Origin: Vitellaria paradoxa
Taxonomy: Eukaryota; Streptophyta; Magnoliopsida; Ericales; Sapotaceae
Length of the DNA stretch: 64,000 nt
Direction: 5' to 3'
Assembly: GCA_019916065.1 (NCBI GenBank)
Contig: CM034238.1
Location: 39,523,375-39,587,374, forward strand
Shown: positions 37,550 through 49,189 of the stretch, one piece after another
Numbering within the stretch: the first letter of the stretch is position 1
How the letters are laid out: each line of letters starts with the position of its first letter
Notes under the pieces: model-generated
What the model saw: the letters and a program-made list of their open reading frames with translations, nothing else
Told to the model about the DNA's origin: nothing
Databases searched by the model: none
Translations under genes and position numbers: made by a program

Positions 37550-37712
37550 ATAACCCCTTCCCTATCTTTATTTCTATTACAGTCAGAGCCCTAGGCTCCT
37601 CCCACTGCTTCAGAGCTTATAGTTTCATATTCTATTTCACTCCCCGATGGGGGTTCTTTTCACCCTTACCTCACAGTACTACTTCGTTATCGGTCACCTA
37701 GGAGTATTTAAC
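37550..37712 (-). rRNA. rrn23: Plastid 23S rRNA fragment (nuclear insertion)
   Basis: The antisense of a 5' part of the 23S rRNA is recognised by TAGGCTCCTCCCACTGCTT, TTCTATTTCACTCCCCGATG, GGGTTCTTTTCACC and TATCGGTCACCTAGGAGTAT. It lies only ~20 bp from the 16S piece and in an order that does not fit an unbroken rRNA operon, so the DNA was rearranged. Confidence 0.8.
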
Positions 37713-37880
37713 CGTTGAATACACTAGCTACACCTAACATGTGAAATAGGTGCATAGAATATTGTGCTCAGCCTAAAATATGATCATAAAAAAAATTAAA
37801 TTGAACTGACATTCAATTTAAAATAATATTAAAAAAAGACTTGTGTTGGATTGGCACTACATAGATAAAAAAAAAATAAA

Positions 37881-37992
37881 GTTCATGATTACCTTATCTA
37901 ATGTGAATCGTTTACCTATAACTTTCAATACCCTTTATGAAAATTGGAGCGATTTCGAGGCCGAATTTCACTTTGAATTGATAAATGCAATT
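37881..37992 (+). pseudogene. ndhI: Plastid ndhI fragment
   Basis: TTCATGATTACCTTATCTAA to AATCGTTTACCTATAACT reads like the ndhI phrase ITLS..NRLP.T. GAGCGATTTCGAGGCCGAAT then gives ERFRGRI, followed by HFE and a frameshifted remainder. A short internal deletion joins the two. ndhI encodes a ferredoxin-like NADH dehydrogenase-like complex subunit. Only about 110 bp is left and it is dead here. Confidence 0.7.
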
Positions 37993-38010
37993 GTTTAAAG
38001 GAAGTTCTGT

Positions 38011-38063
38011 AAGGCAACAGGAAAAATTGCTCAGATACCAGTGAGTGAGGCCTATTTGGGTCG
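38011..38063 (+). pseudogene. atpA: Plastid atpA fragment
   Basis: The frame reads KATGKIAQIPVSEAYLGR, a conserved stretch of the plastid ATP synthase alpha subunit. It begins directly after the ndhI piece and ends abruptly, so it was joined by rearrangement. Confidence 0.7.
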
Positions 38064-38151
38064 TGACGAAAGGTTTGATTATTAAGAAAAATCAATATAC
38101 TTTTAATGGTCGAATCAGGATCAACGAGTACAGAAATAGTCATTGGGTCGA

Positions 38152-38919
38152 GACCAATGTTGTTAAAATCGCGATTTAATCGTAAATCGTATGATTTTCG
38201 ATGTTACAGAGCAAGACGCTTGTTAAATCGTATCAAAATCGATTTTGGGGTAAAAATCGGTGAAAAAGCAATTTATTAGGGATAAATCGGTAAAATCCCG
38301 ATTTTACTTACGATTTTACGATTTAAATAACCGATTTTAAAAATTAGGTTTTTTTTTTTTGTAGTTACAACTAATTTAAGAGGGGTAGAATCGTAAAAAA
38401 CCAAATTGGGTTAAAATCCTCACACGGCCAGAAGAATACTCAACTGTAAAAAGTAATTAATCTGTGGATTATGTGCAAACTTGGGCAGCCGCGCGAAGGA
38501 AAAACGGAAGACGAGCAAAGAGAGACCCAGCAAAAATTCTATTGGTTGTGTAACTTGTGTGTTTGGAAGACTTTTGTTAATTTATTTGAGGTTTAGACTT
38601 TCAAGTTTGTGTTGTAGAATATATTTTCATCTTAATCTTTAATTTTTTTTCTTTTATATTAGTTTTTTTTTATATTTTATTTTTTTAGTGAATTAATAGA
38701 AGGATCGTGGTGGGATTCGAACCCACATTACTAGTCATAAAGTGAGTGTTTTTCCACTCAAACAACATGATCGTATCAAATTGAAAGTTCTAAATGTTAA
38801 AATATTATGTTATACAGACTGTGATTTTAAAAATTAAGTTGTAAGTAAAATCTTACGATTTTACGATTCGATTTTACAACCCCTCAACCGATTTTAGGTA
38901 AAATCCCGATTTTAACAGA
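38152..38919. mobile_element. TIR element (MULE-like) with 11-bp flanking repeat
   Basis: CATTGGGTCGA occurs on both sides (38141-38151 and 38920-38930). The ends carry TTGTTAAAATCGCGATTT and, reversed, CTGTTAAAATCGGGATTTT. More AAAATCG / CGATTTTA motifs fill the ends. The direct repeat is near the 9-bp size typical of Mutator-like elements. It split plastid-derived DNA after that DNA was inserted. It contains a tRNA-like sequence. Confidence 0.65.
38703..38772 (-). tRNA. tRNA-like sequence (pseudo-tRNA or SINE head)
   Basis: Seventy nt fold partly as a cloverleaf. The acceptor stem GATCATG/CACGATC has 6 of 7 pairs, the D stem is GTTT/AAAC, and the T arm GTGGG-TTCGAAT-CCCAC is perfect. The anticodon stem (CTCAC/CTAGT) barely pairs; the loop TTTATGA would give a UAU anticodon. 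The T arm is also a good polymerase III B box. An A-rich stretch follows on the same strand, so a tRNA-derived SINE is as likely as a decayed tRNA gene. Confidence 0.5.
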
Positions 38920-38988
38920 CATTGGGTCGAACTCTTCTTTAGTTTCCACACTCAATCTCATAGAGACATAGGAATTTTCTGTGGAAAA

Positions 38989-39040
38989 CCGTATTTTGAT
39001 GAAAGTTAAATGTACGACAGTGGGAGGGAGATCTTTCATA
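38989..39040 (+). pseudogene. Group II intron 3' end fragment (plastid)
   Basis: CCGTATTTTGATGAAAGTTA, then AATGTACGACAGTGGGAGGG resembles domain V and the linker of plastid group II introns (GCCGTAT..GATGAAA....TGTACGGTT). GAGATCTTTCATA follows. Which intron it came from cannot be told from this piece. Confidence 0.45.
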
Positions 39041-39044
39041 AGGG

Positions 39045-39130
39045 CAATTTAGCAGCTTTTTGTTCAATTTCTCGTGGACTAAAAGTCTCATCAGTGCGAG
39101 TCAAGGGAATGGGCCTCCTGGCCTTAGAAC
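39045..39130 (-). pseudogene. ycf4: Plastid ycf4 3' fragment
   Basis: The minus strand reads PIPLTRTDETFSPREIEQKA, then AKL, matching the C-terminal part of Ycf4, a photosystem I assembly factor. The match stops before the normal C-terminus. Confidence 0.75.
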
Positions 39131-39579
39131 TTAATTTGAAAGCCATTTTAGACCCGGACTTTTTTGAGATGCCGTAATATCCAATGATGGCAAGTACTTT
39201 TTCCATTTTTTCTATGAATCATTTTTTCGGACAGAAGAAGATTATGTAATACTTTACTCGAAATCTTACTTATCAGATTCCATTAGATACTTTTTAGGAA
39301 TGTCAACTAAGTATCGTAAGCAAATTGCTCCCAGTTGTTCAATAATTATTGTGAATAAACAAGATATTGAGGAATTGTCCATATCTAAAATCATAATTAT
39401 TGATACGGGCTTTTCCACATAAAAAAAGGGAATCTTTGGAAGTATTAATCCTAATCTAATTCAAAAATTATATTTCGCAATTTATAATCCAATTTTTCAG
39501 TTTCCAATTGACTTTGGATACAAATCACAATTAAGAAATTCTCTAGAGGAAATATAGAGTTGTTGCTTCTGGCGAGGAA

Positions 39580-39662
39580 CATGCTATTGGGTGGTGTTCC
39601 CGCTTATGGGGTCAAATCAATACGTTCTAAAGAAGAAATATTTGAATATCAATCTCATCAGT
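39580..39662 (+). pseudogene. ycf2: Plastid ycf2 fragment
   Basis: PAYGVKSIRSK, then after a 1-nt shift KKYLNINLI, matches a conserved part of the large plastid ycf2 gene. The DNA from about 39180 to 39580 may also be organellar, but I could not assign it. Confidence 0.65.
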
Positions 39663-40604
39663 CTTTATTTATTTCTTTTTTTACATGAGATAATTTCTTT
39701 TTTATTTCTTTATTTCTTTTTTTTTTCATGAGATGAAAAAAAATAAAGAAACAAAAAAGAAAATTTATTTTATTCTTTGATTTAATTGCTTTAAAAAGAA
39801 AAAAAAAAAAAGATCTACTCCTACTCAAGTTCCTAGTGAAAATTTTCCTTATTTGTCCAATTTCGAGTGAATCAAGATAACCACATTGTTCCTTATCACT
39901 TTAATCAGTAAAGGAAGCTCTACGATCTTCCTATTACACTTGATTTAATTGAAAGGGCTGTGATTGAGACTGCTTGAGAAGATGATCCTGGCCTTCTATG
40001 TGTCCTGCATTTATGCCGATCTAAGGGTACATATTCCTTAGCATCCAAATCATCCATCAAGAAGCACTTCGAATGTTCTAGATCAAATGTAGCTATACCA
40101 TGTGAATGGTCTAAATCAAGTGTAGCTATACAATGAATAACCCTCTCTTCAGTTGATCTGATCGATGCTCTTCCAATTCTTGTTCATTGTTTTGTCTTCT
40201 CTTCTTTACTTCCCCTTCTAATCAGTTTAGTCCTCTACTGATAGATCTTGCTTCCCCGTCTTATATATCCCCCTTCATTGCTTTCCCCTTTCCCCTTCAG
40301 TTGAGTTATAATATTAATTATATGACAATGCCATTTTATCTTTTATGTATATGTCGTAATACATTTATATTGCTCTCAGAATTACTTTTAAGAAAGAATG
40401 ATAATAATTATTTTTATAAAAAAGATTTATATATGGCGAGTGTATATCTGAAGAATTATTTTTGAGAAAAGAGTAATATTGATAAAAAACTCGTTAACGA
40501 GATAACAAAATTAGGGGAGAGAAATTGATTAAAATTTGAGGATAAACATGGATACAAAACAAGGGGAGAAATTATGGAAGAAGAATTGATTGAAATTTAA
40601 TCTA

Positions 40605-40931
40605 AGGCTTTGTTTAGTTTGGGAAGAAATGAATGGAAAATAAAGGAAGTGAAGAACAGATAGAGAGAATGATAAAAATTGTGAAAAAAATATTATTATT
40701 TTCTTTTATTTGATTTTTTAGAGAAATAGAAGAGAAAAGGCGAAGAAAATAAATTTTTTTTTTGGGATTGTGGAAATAAAAATTGAAGGAGAGTTAAAAA
40801 AATTATTGTAATAAAAAAAGGAAAGAAATAAGAAGAGAAGATGAGAAGAAATAGGAAGAAAAGTTATTAATTATTTATTTTAATTTATTCTCTCTTTTTC
40901 TTCCCCTATTTTATTAAGCTAAACAACAGAT
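40605..40931. mobile_element. MITE with GCTTTGTTTAG ends
   Basis: It starts AGGCTTTGTTTAGTTTGGG. The right end, reversed, starts ATCTGTTGTTTAGCTTAA. Both ends then read GGGAAGAAA. The interior is A/G-rich and non-coding. Confidence 0.5.
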
Positions 40932-42247
40932 AAAAATTTTTAAACTTCCCTTCTCTGCAAAAAAAAAAAAAATAATAACAATAATAATAAATAATAAATA
41001 AATAAATCGGGATACGTGTGGGATAAAAGTCAAGTTAGGTGAAATCCCAAATGTAATGTTTGTTCATGCTTCTAGCTTCAACTCGGGGTAGGTTGTGGAA
41101 TAAAAGTCAAATTAGATCAAACTCCAACCCTATTATAGTACAATCTTCAATTTCAACCTTGAAAGTACTAGAATCTCTCATTAAATTCACGCTTTCTAGG
41201 GATTAGTCTCATTTATAGGTTGAGATACCTTATCATGTATTAATAATATATAAAAAGGAATCTTAAAACTCCACCTTGTCTATATACAATGACTTATGGG
41301 TCATCTAGGAGTACAACCATGAACGTTGTAAAAGTTTTCTTATTTATTTATCATAAAAAAGATGACTAACGGTTATATGAGCAGCCGTCTGGTATCACAT
41401 ACAAAGTTTTAACTTTTTCCTGAAACTTTTTTTTTTTTTTAATTCTCTTCAATTTTTTCTATTAAAATTTATCAAATATAAAAAAATTTATTACACACAA
41501 AATCACTAATTTTTTTGAACTTTTTCAAAATTTTCTAACTTTTCTTTAATTTTTATAAACTTTTACGAAATGCTTAACTTTTTACAAAAGTGACCCCACA
41601 GTAAAAATTGTAAAAAGTTAAATTTTTTACCAAACCGCGGGAGATTCACAATGTGACAGGTAGACCATATCAAAAGCAGCCAAAAAAAAAAAAAAAGGTT
41701 ACTTATTTTATTAAAAGAAAATCTGTTGAAGTATGGTTGAAGAAATGAAGTTATATTTGGGTATATATGTGTGTAGGTATGTTCACATATATATATATAT
41801 ATATTTAGTAACTTATAAATTTGGGATTAGTTTATGCACGTCTCATGACTAATTTTCAAAATTTAAAATTAAAACACATTAATTAATTAAAATAGTTTTT
41901 AAAAATGGCTTTCAATTTTGCCAAGCTCTTGCGACCAAACACAGAGTGTGAAAACTGCAATTTATTCAATACAGATTTACAACATACAAAATCAGCCTAG
42001 AGTAAAATTGAATAGAGAGATGAAAGACGCTACAAATTCAATCAAAAGACGAGACCTCTGAACTTCAAAATCTATACAACCATCAAATCTAAACCCAACA
42101 AAAAAAACAGAACACACGTAGAGCCTATTTATGATTAAATAATTGATACAAGAGGATGAATCATATGTATATATGTAGAATGATGAATCATATACATATA
42201 CATTACATATATAATATATATATATAGATATAATAATGTATTTTTTC
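40932..42247. other. No gene seen; repeats and PSK 3' flank
   Basis: This stretch is AT-rich, with a degraded MITE-like part (about 41395-41640, many AACTTTTT phrases and CCAAACCG) and (AT)n. The last ~250 bp before 42248 is the probable 3' untranslated region and flank of the phytosulfokine gene on the minus strand. Confidence 0.5.
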
Positions 42248-42631
42248 TCATGGCTGCTGCTTCTGGGTGTATATGTAATCGACATGGGCTGCCAACGTTC
42301 GTCTCATCAAGCATTCTTCTTCACCAAGCCCTTCACAACCCTCCGCTGCAACTTCAACATCCTTTAGAAGACAACCAAACGAAATTACATAAAATGAGAA
42401 ATCATCAGACGATCAATTCACGAGAAAACCTCATATATATATATATATATATATTTGTCGTCAACAACGATAAATTCGATTTAGTTAAAGAAAATTAACT
42501 TACCGAATGATGGGTTTTCATCGGAGTGACGTCGGAAAATGCAGGCACCGGCCGAGCAGAGCACGACGGCGCGAAGGAGAAGCAGAAGATGAAGAAAAGA
42601 AGATTATGCAGACGGCGCCGACCTTTGACAT
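42248..42631 (-). CDS. PSK: Phytosulfokine (PSK) precursor, 2 exons, apparent frameshift in exon 1
   Basis: Exon 2 (42361-42248) reads DVEVAAEGCEGLG, then EEECLMRRTLAAHVDYIYTQ, then KQQP and stop. YIYTQ (42277-42263) is the sulfated pentapeptide hormone, preceded by the conserved cysteine and LMRRTLAAHVD. The secreted precursor is tyrosine-sulfated, cleaved, and sensed by the PSKR receptor kinases. Exon 1 is 42631-42504, with donor TCG|GTAAGT and acceptor AAAG; its end, ARPVPAFSDVTPMKTHHS, is in frame with exon 2. The start MSKVGAVCIIFF, typical of the family, is in another frame from the hydrophobic LLFFIFCFSFAPSC. Exon 1 is 128 nt, one short of a multiple of three, so one base seems lost at about 42591-42604. 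With it the precursor would be ~80 aa. Consensus error and true loss cannot be told apart here. Confidence 0.9.
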
Positions 42632-42707
42632 CTTCCTCTGATCTGATGAAATGGTTTCGATTCGAAAGGTTGGAGAGTTGAAGAGGAGGGGACTGTGTGG
42701 GAGTGAA

Positions 42708-42713
42708 TTTATA
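42708..42713 (-). promoter_or_regulatory. TATA box of the PSK gene
   Basis: The minus strand reads CCTCTATAAATTCACTCC about 77-82 bp upstream of the PSK start codon. This would place transcription start near 42680 and leave a leader of about 50 nt. It is a good match to the plant TATA consensus with nothing better nearby. Confidence 0.6.
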
Positions 42714-43745
42714 GAGGCAATTGACACAGGAGGGGCAAATGTGGAATTTAATATCAGCTTGCGGTTAGACAAAGGATTAATACGAGGAGACATCTGACGG
42801 CTCCAAGTTGATTACTTTTCAACGGGGGCATTATTGTCGTTGGAATTTATGATAAACTTCTAGAATTATGGCTGCAGGCGTGTTTCGTTAGTAAAAAATA
42901 ATCAAAAATATAATAAAAATAAAAATAAAAATATAATATAAAAGTAACATATAAAAAAATTAATAAAAAATAAAAAAATTTTAATAAAATTAATGAATTT
43001 TGGTATTCATTTATTTTTTTCAGCTGAAGAAAGGGACTACACTCTCCACGTATTTTCGGTGTGATCGCAACCGTCCGGATTTCGCTCTCCTGCTTTATAC
43101 ACCAGAAAGTCAAGCACGGCCATAAGATTAAAACATTTTTTTTTAATCCCTCAAATAAATAAAAATATATAGTAAATATGGTCGGCATATTGTTAACATT
43201 ATAACTAGGTCAGCTATACCGCAATACCATAACAATAGAAGTCCTTATAATTAGCGACAAATCTCCTCTTATATATATCTGTAAGAGTGCGTGACCCGAA
43301 TTTAATTTTGATCCGGCCCAAAGAGCTCACGTTAGACTTTAAAATTGAAATTTTTTGGGGACCAGTTGACCTGGTTATAACCCAAATCCGACCTGTTTAT
43401 GGTCTCGTATGCAGAATTAGAGTTTTTTGTACATCTCTATCTTCTCCGCTGTATTTATCACATTCTATACCAATCTTTTTGACATAGTAAATTTATTCTC
43501 CTCTGCCCGTATTTTTTTGTGCCGTCTTGAGTTTTCTATGTAAATCTCGTTAGTAATTTTTTTTTTTCGTTGCTTGTGGTTAATTGTGTGAATCTCTAAC
43601 AATAGCAATTGAGAATTATTAATTTTTTAAAAACTCTTTTCCCTCATTTTTAAGAAACGGATTCTGCCAACAGATATAAATGTATCCGCGACACTTCGAC
43701 GTCGGGCAATCACAGTATCCCATACCAAATCAAATGAAAAACTTA

Positions 43746-43950
43746 GCCCCATTTGGAATGATATTCCAACCATAAATAAAAGTATTAATATAGACGAGGT
43801 GTTTGGAGTCCCAAAAAATAAAAAAAAAAACTAACTGGATGGGATTGATGTGATATAAAAATGATAAGTGACAAAATATGATTGGAAGGATCTGAAACTT
43901 TGAAATTTGTTTAAAATTTTTTGATTTTTTTATGGCTCCAAACGAGCCCA
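43746..43950. mobile_element. MITE with GCCCCATTTGG / TGGGCTCGTTTGG ends
   Basis: The ends are GCCCCATTTGGAATGAT and, reversed, TGGGCTCGTTTGGAGCC. The interior GGAGTCCCAAAAAATAAA links it to 4806-4993. It is non-coding despite a 73-codon frame. Confidence 0.55.
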
Positions 43951-46900
43951 TAATAAAAACTTCATCAATTTATGTTGAGGGAATCAAAACATATATAATC
44001 CATGATAAATATCATAATTAACTTACATCCTTGCTATATAGTTATTACCATAGAAATATCACGCTTAAAAGGGTTAAAGTCACAAAAATGCACAAACATA
44101 AGTTCGAATAACAGGCCTACTATTTGAACAGAAGCCAAAAATGGACTCAGAGTGTGGCTGAACAAATCTCAATCCGAGCAGTAGTCAAAGTTTTCAACTC
44201 TGCCCAAATGGTGTTTTGCACACCTTCTATCATTCAAAAGATAGAGTCTCGCCGCTAATTGCCTCACTGTTTAAATGATAACCTAAATTTATGATTTTTA
44301 ATTTCAAAAGTCCCAAAATCTAACTCAAAACATTATCAAAGCATCGCAGTAACAAATCATTAATATAAGCATTTAGAGCTTGGCAAAATGACCTAGATGA
44401 CAAGATTTTACCATCGATGTTAATTTTGAGGCATGAAATTCAACATTTATCTATGTATAAAATAAAATGTGTCCACAATTGAAGATCAAAATTCAATATC
44501 TAAAATTTAAAATGGTTAAAAAATTCTAATAAATAATCAAATTAAAATATTGAGTATTACAATAAGATCATAGTCAATATAAACACGGAGATAAATACTT
44601 TAATTCGAAATTAACATTTAATATAATTTTAAAATAAATTAATTATTTAAATTGTTTAAAATTTTAACATTCTTAAATACGAATCGATACAAATTAACAC
44701 GACTCATGAATCTAAATATAGCGCGATACAATCCAATTGCCACCCTTGTCACAAACTGTAAAATCCTTACAATTTAATAGAGCTTAGTCATAGACAATTG
44801 ATATCACACATTCATAACTCTATGTAGCATTTCTTTTCAAAGACTATCACACGCAGTTAAGGATATAAGCCTTCCCTTCTTGTTAAGAACATAATTGAAG
44901 CGGGGAAAAAAAATCTATGTTTTATGAGTTTAAAAAGTGGACTAGTCAAAGAGAGAATAACTATTAGATAATTTTAATAAAAAAATTTACTTGATTATTA
45001 TCATCTAGATTGGTTTCTCAATATATAAAATGTATACTTATATAATGACAGGAGTTTAAAATTATATCCAAAAGTTTATTACAATTCAACGAGTTAAAAG
45101 AGGTCGGTTCTACTAAGGATGGAGATGGTTATGGTAGTATAGGGTCAATTGCCCATACTCATTTTTTTAAAAGAAGTAGTTATATATATTTTTAATATTA
45201 TTCCTACTAAAATTCTCTTTGACTCCACTACCGTAATTTATCTATATTTCCTCACCTAATAATTCTCTTTTGACCCCATTATCTCAATATGTCCTTACTT
45301 CTCCCACTCATATATCAAATTATCTCTTACTTTCATGATTTTAACACATTTATTTGAGGATTTCAATAAATATTTATCATTGAAATTTTGAAAAACTTTG
45401 ATCTTCTCAGTTTGTCCAACTTCAACCATTTTCTATGATTTACCATTTATCCATCTTCATATTCTTTTTAGGTAGGTTTTTCTTTTTTTTTTTTATCATT
45501 TTCTATTTTTTATTATTTGTCATTTATCCAACTTTAATTTTTTTAAGATAGATCTTATTATTTTTTTAAGACATACTTTAAATTTTTTTGGATAGGTTTT
45601 ATTATTTTTTTAAGACAAATTTTTTTTTATCTGTCTTAGGTCCCAAATATTTCGTCTTAAGCTCTAAATTTTTTGTTCAAGTCTTGTCCATTAACTATCT
45701 TTTCTATCTCTGCCATTACATCCTACTAAATTTACCACAATTATATATATATATATATATATATAATTTTGTTAGTTTGATAGAAAACAAGGTATTTGGT
45801 GATTCTAGATTAATTATACTTAGTCAATGTATTTGTTTTTTTGTCAACCATTTTTGGAATAGTCCCGTGACCAAACTCAATGCCGTGTTTTATCTCACGG
45901 GGAAAGATGTAATGCTAGTCAACATGTGAGAACAAATAAAATTCAAGAAAATGATGATGAGACTTGGGGTAATCGCGTCTTGTTGCTTGCGGATAATAAT
46001 TAATTCTAGAAGAAAACTAAGCACAGGGACAAGGATGTGCACGTAAATAAGGGATTATTCCATTATTTAAGCAAGGAACAAATTTCTATCATCATGATTA
46101 ATACCTACCATGCTTATAGGTCCACGTAGTTATTATGAACATGCAAATTAAAGAACTAGGGCCACAGCCATGGTTAAGACAATAGAACCTTCATGAAAAT
46201 TGAATAAGCTTAGAATGAGAAAAATATTATATATATATATATATATATTAAATTCTATCAAGTGTTACTATCCCTAAAATTTTATCTATCCAAATAAAAA
46301 AAATAAAATTTGAAAAGGTATTATAATATTTATTAAGGGTGTGGCAATTTGGATTACTATGCCGACTTGAATTTCATAATTATATTAATTCATGCTAGTG
46401 TTTAAATATCTTAAAATTTAATAAAAATATTAAATAATTAATTTATTATAATTAATTTTAAATATAATATTCTACTATGATATTTTAAAATTTTTAATAA
46501 TAATTTATAATTGTGTCGTATTCATTATTTATTATCACATCTAATATTATATTGAAAAGAGTAATGCTGACATCGAACACAGTGTCAATTTCATGATATT
46601 GAGGCTGAGAATCATTGGATTTATCCAATGGTTTAAATATATTATTTTTTTAATCTAAAAAATACTGAAATATATTTAGATCATTAATTTTAATTTAACG
46701 TTTACTAGCTTACTGTTAGACAGTTAACATCGTTTTTTATTTTAACCCCCGAATCCGTAATATATTACCTACCTGGCCAAAAGAAAAAATAAAAAAATAA
46801 AAAAGATGTTGTTAGCCTGCCTTTGCTCTTTAGTGCTTTTTAAAAGTTAGGTGGCATGAAGGTAAAAGTAAGAATGGTCAGAGGCATCCATGAGCGCCAG

Positions 46901-47669
46901 CCATTTGTTAAATTTGGTGGGAAAAGAAGCTTCTCTGGTCAGCATTGTATATATAGAGATATACATAGATATGGAAATCACAAGGTCAGCAACAACCTTC
47001 GCGAGTTTCATACTTGCAACGTCAACTTTAGGCATTAAATTCTCTTTCTAATAAAATGCAGTTGGAAGTTTCTTGTTAGGCTCGCACTAAATGTGAAATT
47101 GGTTTTTTTTTTCTTTAATTTATGTAATAAAAAACTCAAGAATTGAATTTAAAATATTTTTAATAGTTAAATTTGTTCAATAATTAAAATTATTTTTTTT
47201 CTTCCCACTTTACTTGCTTTTTCAATCACTTCGCTTAAAAATACACTCTCATTTTTTCATTTGAATTTTTTATAAAAATTTTATATTAATATTTTTAAAA
47301 TCCATATTATAAGAAAATTTAAAAATTTAAATTTAGAATATTTTTAATTGTTGAATTTGTTCAATAGTCAATATTTATTATTTTTTTTTGTCTTCACTTC
47401 AATTGTTTTTTGGGTCACTTCGTATAAAAACACATAATCTCTCTCTTTCCATAGTTTTTAAATACTTTTTTAAAACATTGTTAGTCTCTTTTGATTATAT
47501 TTTTACAGATTATTTTTTATAGTTTTTCACATAAATATGTTTCACAAATTCATATTTGAACTCTTTGTAGATGAAATTATTTTCGTGTCTAAAATCTCTA
47601 ATGACTTTAAAATTTAGATAATTTGTATAGCATATCTCATTTCATATCTGACTCACTCTCTCTCTATCT

Positions 47670-47708
<39 letters not shown>

Positions 47709-49189
47709 ACAAAAGAACCATAACAAAGGACAATAGGAGTGTGTATAATAGTTGATTTGATCTAGTGATTATCTTACAATAGTTGATTTTGTTACTTTAT
47801 GTAAAAATAAGGGATAAGTCTATATATCCTATGTATTTGCATTAAAAATCATTTACAGTCCCTGTGTCTCGTTATTATGTACTAATATTTCCTATACTCA
47901 TCATTAAAGTGCAATAGTAAATATCGTTACAATAAATGAAACAAGATAGAATTACCATATTCTTCTTTGCTATCGTCTTCTCTCTCCTTTATTCTTATAA
48001 GTTTCTCTCTCAACACAGGTTTCACTATTGTTAAAAGTCTCAAACAAACAAATTAATGCACACAAGCAAAGTGAGTACAAACAAACAAATTAATCAATTC
48101 TTCGTCCCCACTCTTTCAACAACTAAATAAGAAAATGTTGCAAAATATATGATCATCATATGTGATTCAAAATGTAAAAAATACACAAAATATGTGTAAA
48201 ACACAAAAGATATATTGTGTGTGTGTGTGTGTGTGTGTGTGTAACACAAATCAGAACTAGATTGAAAAATTAGATAAATCAAAACTCTATCAATTGAAGA
48301 GCCCCCAACCCATATCCTAGATCCCAATTCCGAGCAAAGCAACAAACCCGATCCCTAAGATTTCCTCAATCTCTTGCTCTTGAAACCCATTGATTAAAAA
48401 AAAAAAAAACCTATTGATAAAAAAAAAATAGAGAATTAGGCAGACGTAGATGAAAAAATGAGACTTTCATGAAGATGTAATCAGACCCAGTTCGAATTTA
48501 TTGAGAAATTGAAGTTTCTTTTATATTTGTACATACTTGTGCGTGTGTAACTATTATACCTAAAAACCCCAACCTTAGGTTTAGGTGGTTCTTCCTTGCC
48601 AATGGATTGGTTTTTGAGAGAATCAAATTGATGGGAAAGAAGCCAACAAGGAGAGAGATCTTGTCGGAGGTTCTTGTTTGAGAGGATCAAAGCCAGAGGC
48701 CATGTCAGCAACAGAGGTTTAGAAGGTGAGAGCAAATGGTATTTCCATCTATTCATCATTTTTTTAATTGAATATTCATCACTTGTAGTTTTTATGAGCG
48801 TGTATATCACGCACCATTAATTTTAACAGTTCCATCTAACTTTGTACGATAATCATGAGTATAAGGGATATTAGTCCATAAGGTACAGGGGGTGTAAGTG
48901 ATTTTCACCTAAGTATAAGGATATAAAGATAATTATCTCTAAAAATAATAGTTATTGATTTTGGTTTAGATTTTAGAATTCTAAAATGAAATAAATAGAA
49001 ATAATTGAATTTGATTTACGCAATGTTTAATATATACATTTGCAACGTACATATGTGTATGTTCATATTATATGTAATATTAATACATGATATTATATTA
49101 ACATAAATACTAGACTATTGAATTCTTAATTATGACTTTATTAAATGGTTTATGGGGACTATTGTTCTATCAATTATTCATGAAATAAC
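43951..49189. other. Gene-poor, AT-rich repeat debris
   Basis: No protein gene is supported. It holds a possible transposon end AAGGGTGGCAATTGGATT (minus strand, about 44733-44750) with a relative AGGGTGTGGCAATTTGGATT at 46337. Two ~200-bp Helitron-interior-like units lie at about 47140-47420 (TTGAATTTGTTCAATAGTC). Simple repeats at 45744, 46230, 47668 and 48216 are also present. Confidence 0.5.

Noticed and set aside
38703..38772. Functional nuclear or plastid tRNA gene
   Set aside because: The anticodon stem does not pair, so I list it only as tRNA-like.
42518..42793. 91-codon minus ORF MSPRINPLSN...
   Set aside because: It overlaps the PSK leader and exon 1, and contains the MSKV start, but its remainder is the wrong frame.
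46971..47051. 26-codon plus ORF MEITRSATTFASFILATSTL with a signal-peptide look
   Set aside because: Too short, no mature part, and the TATA-like sequence is only about 20 bp before the ATG.
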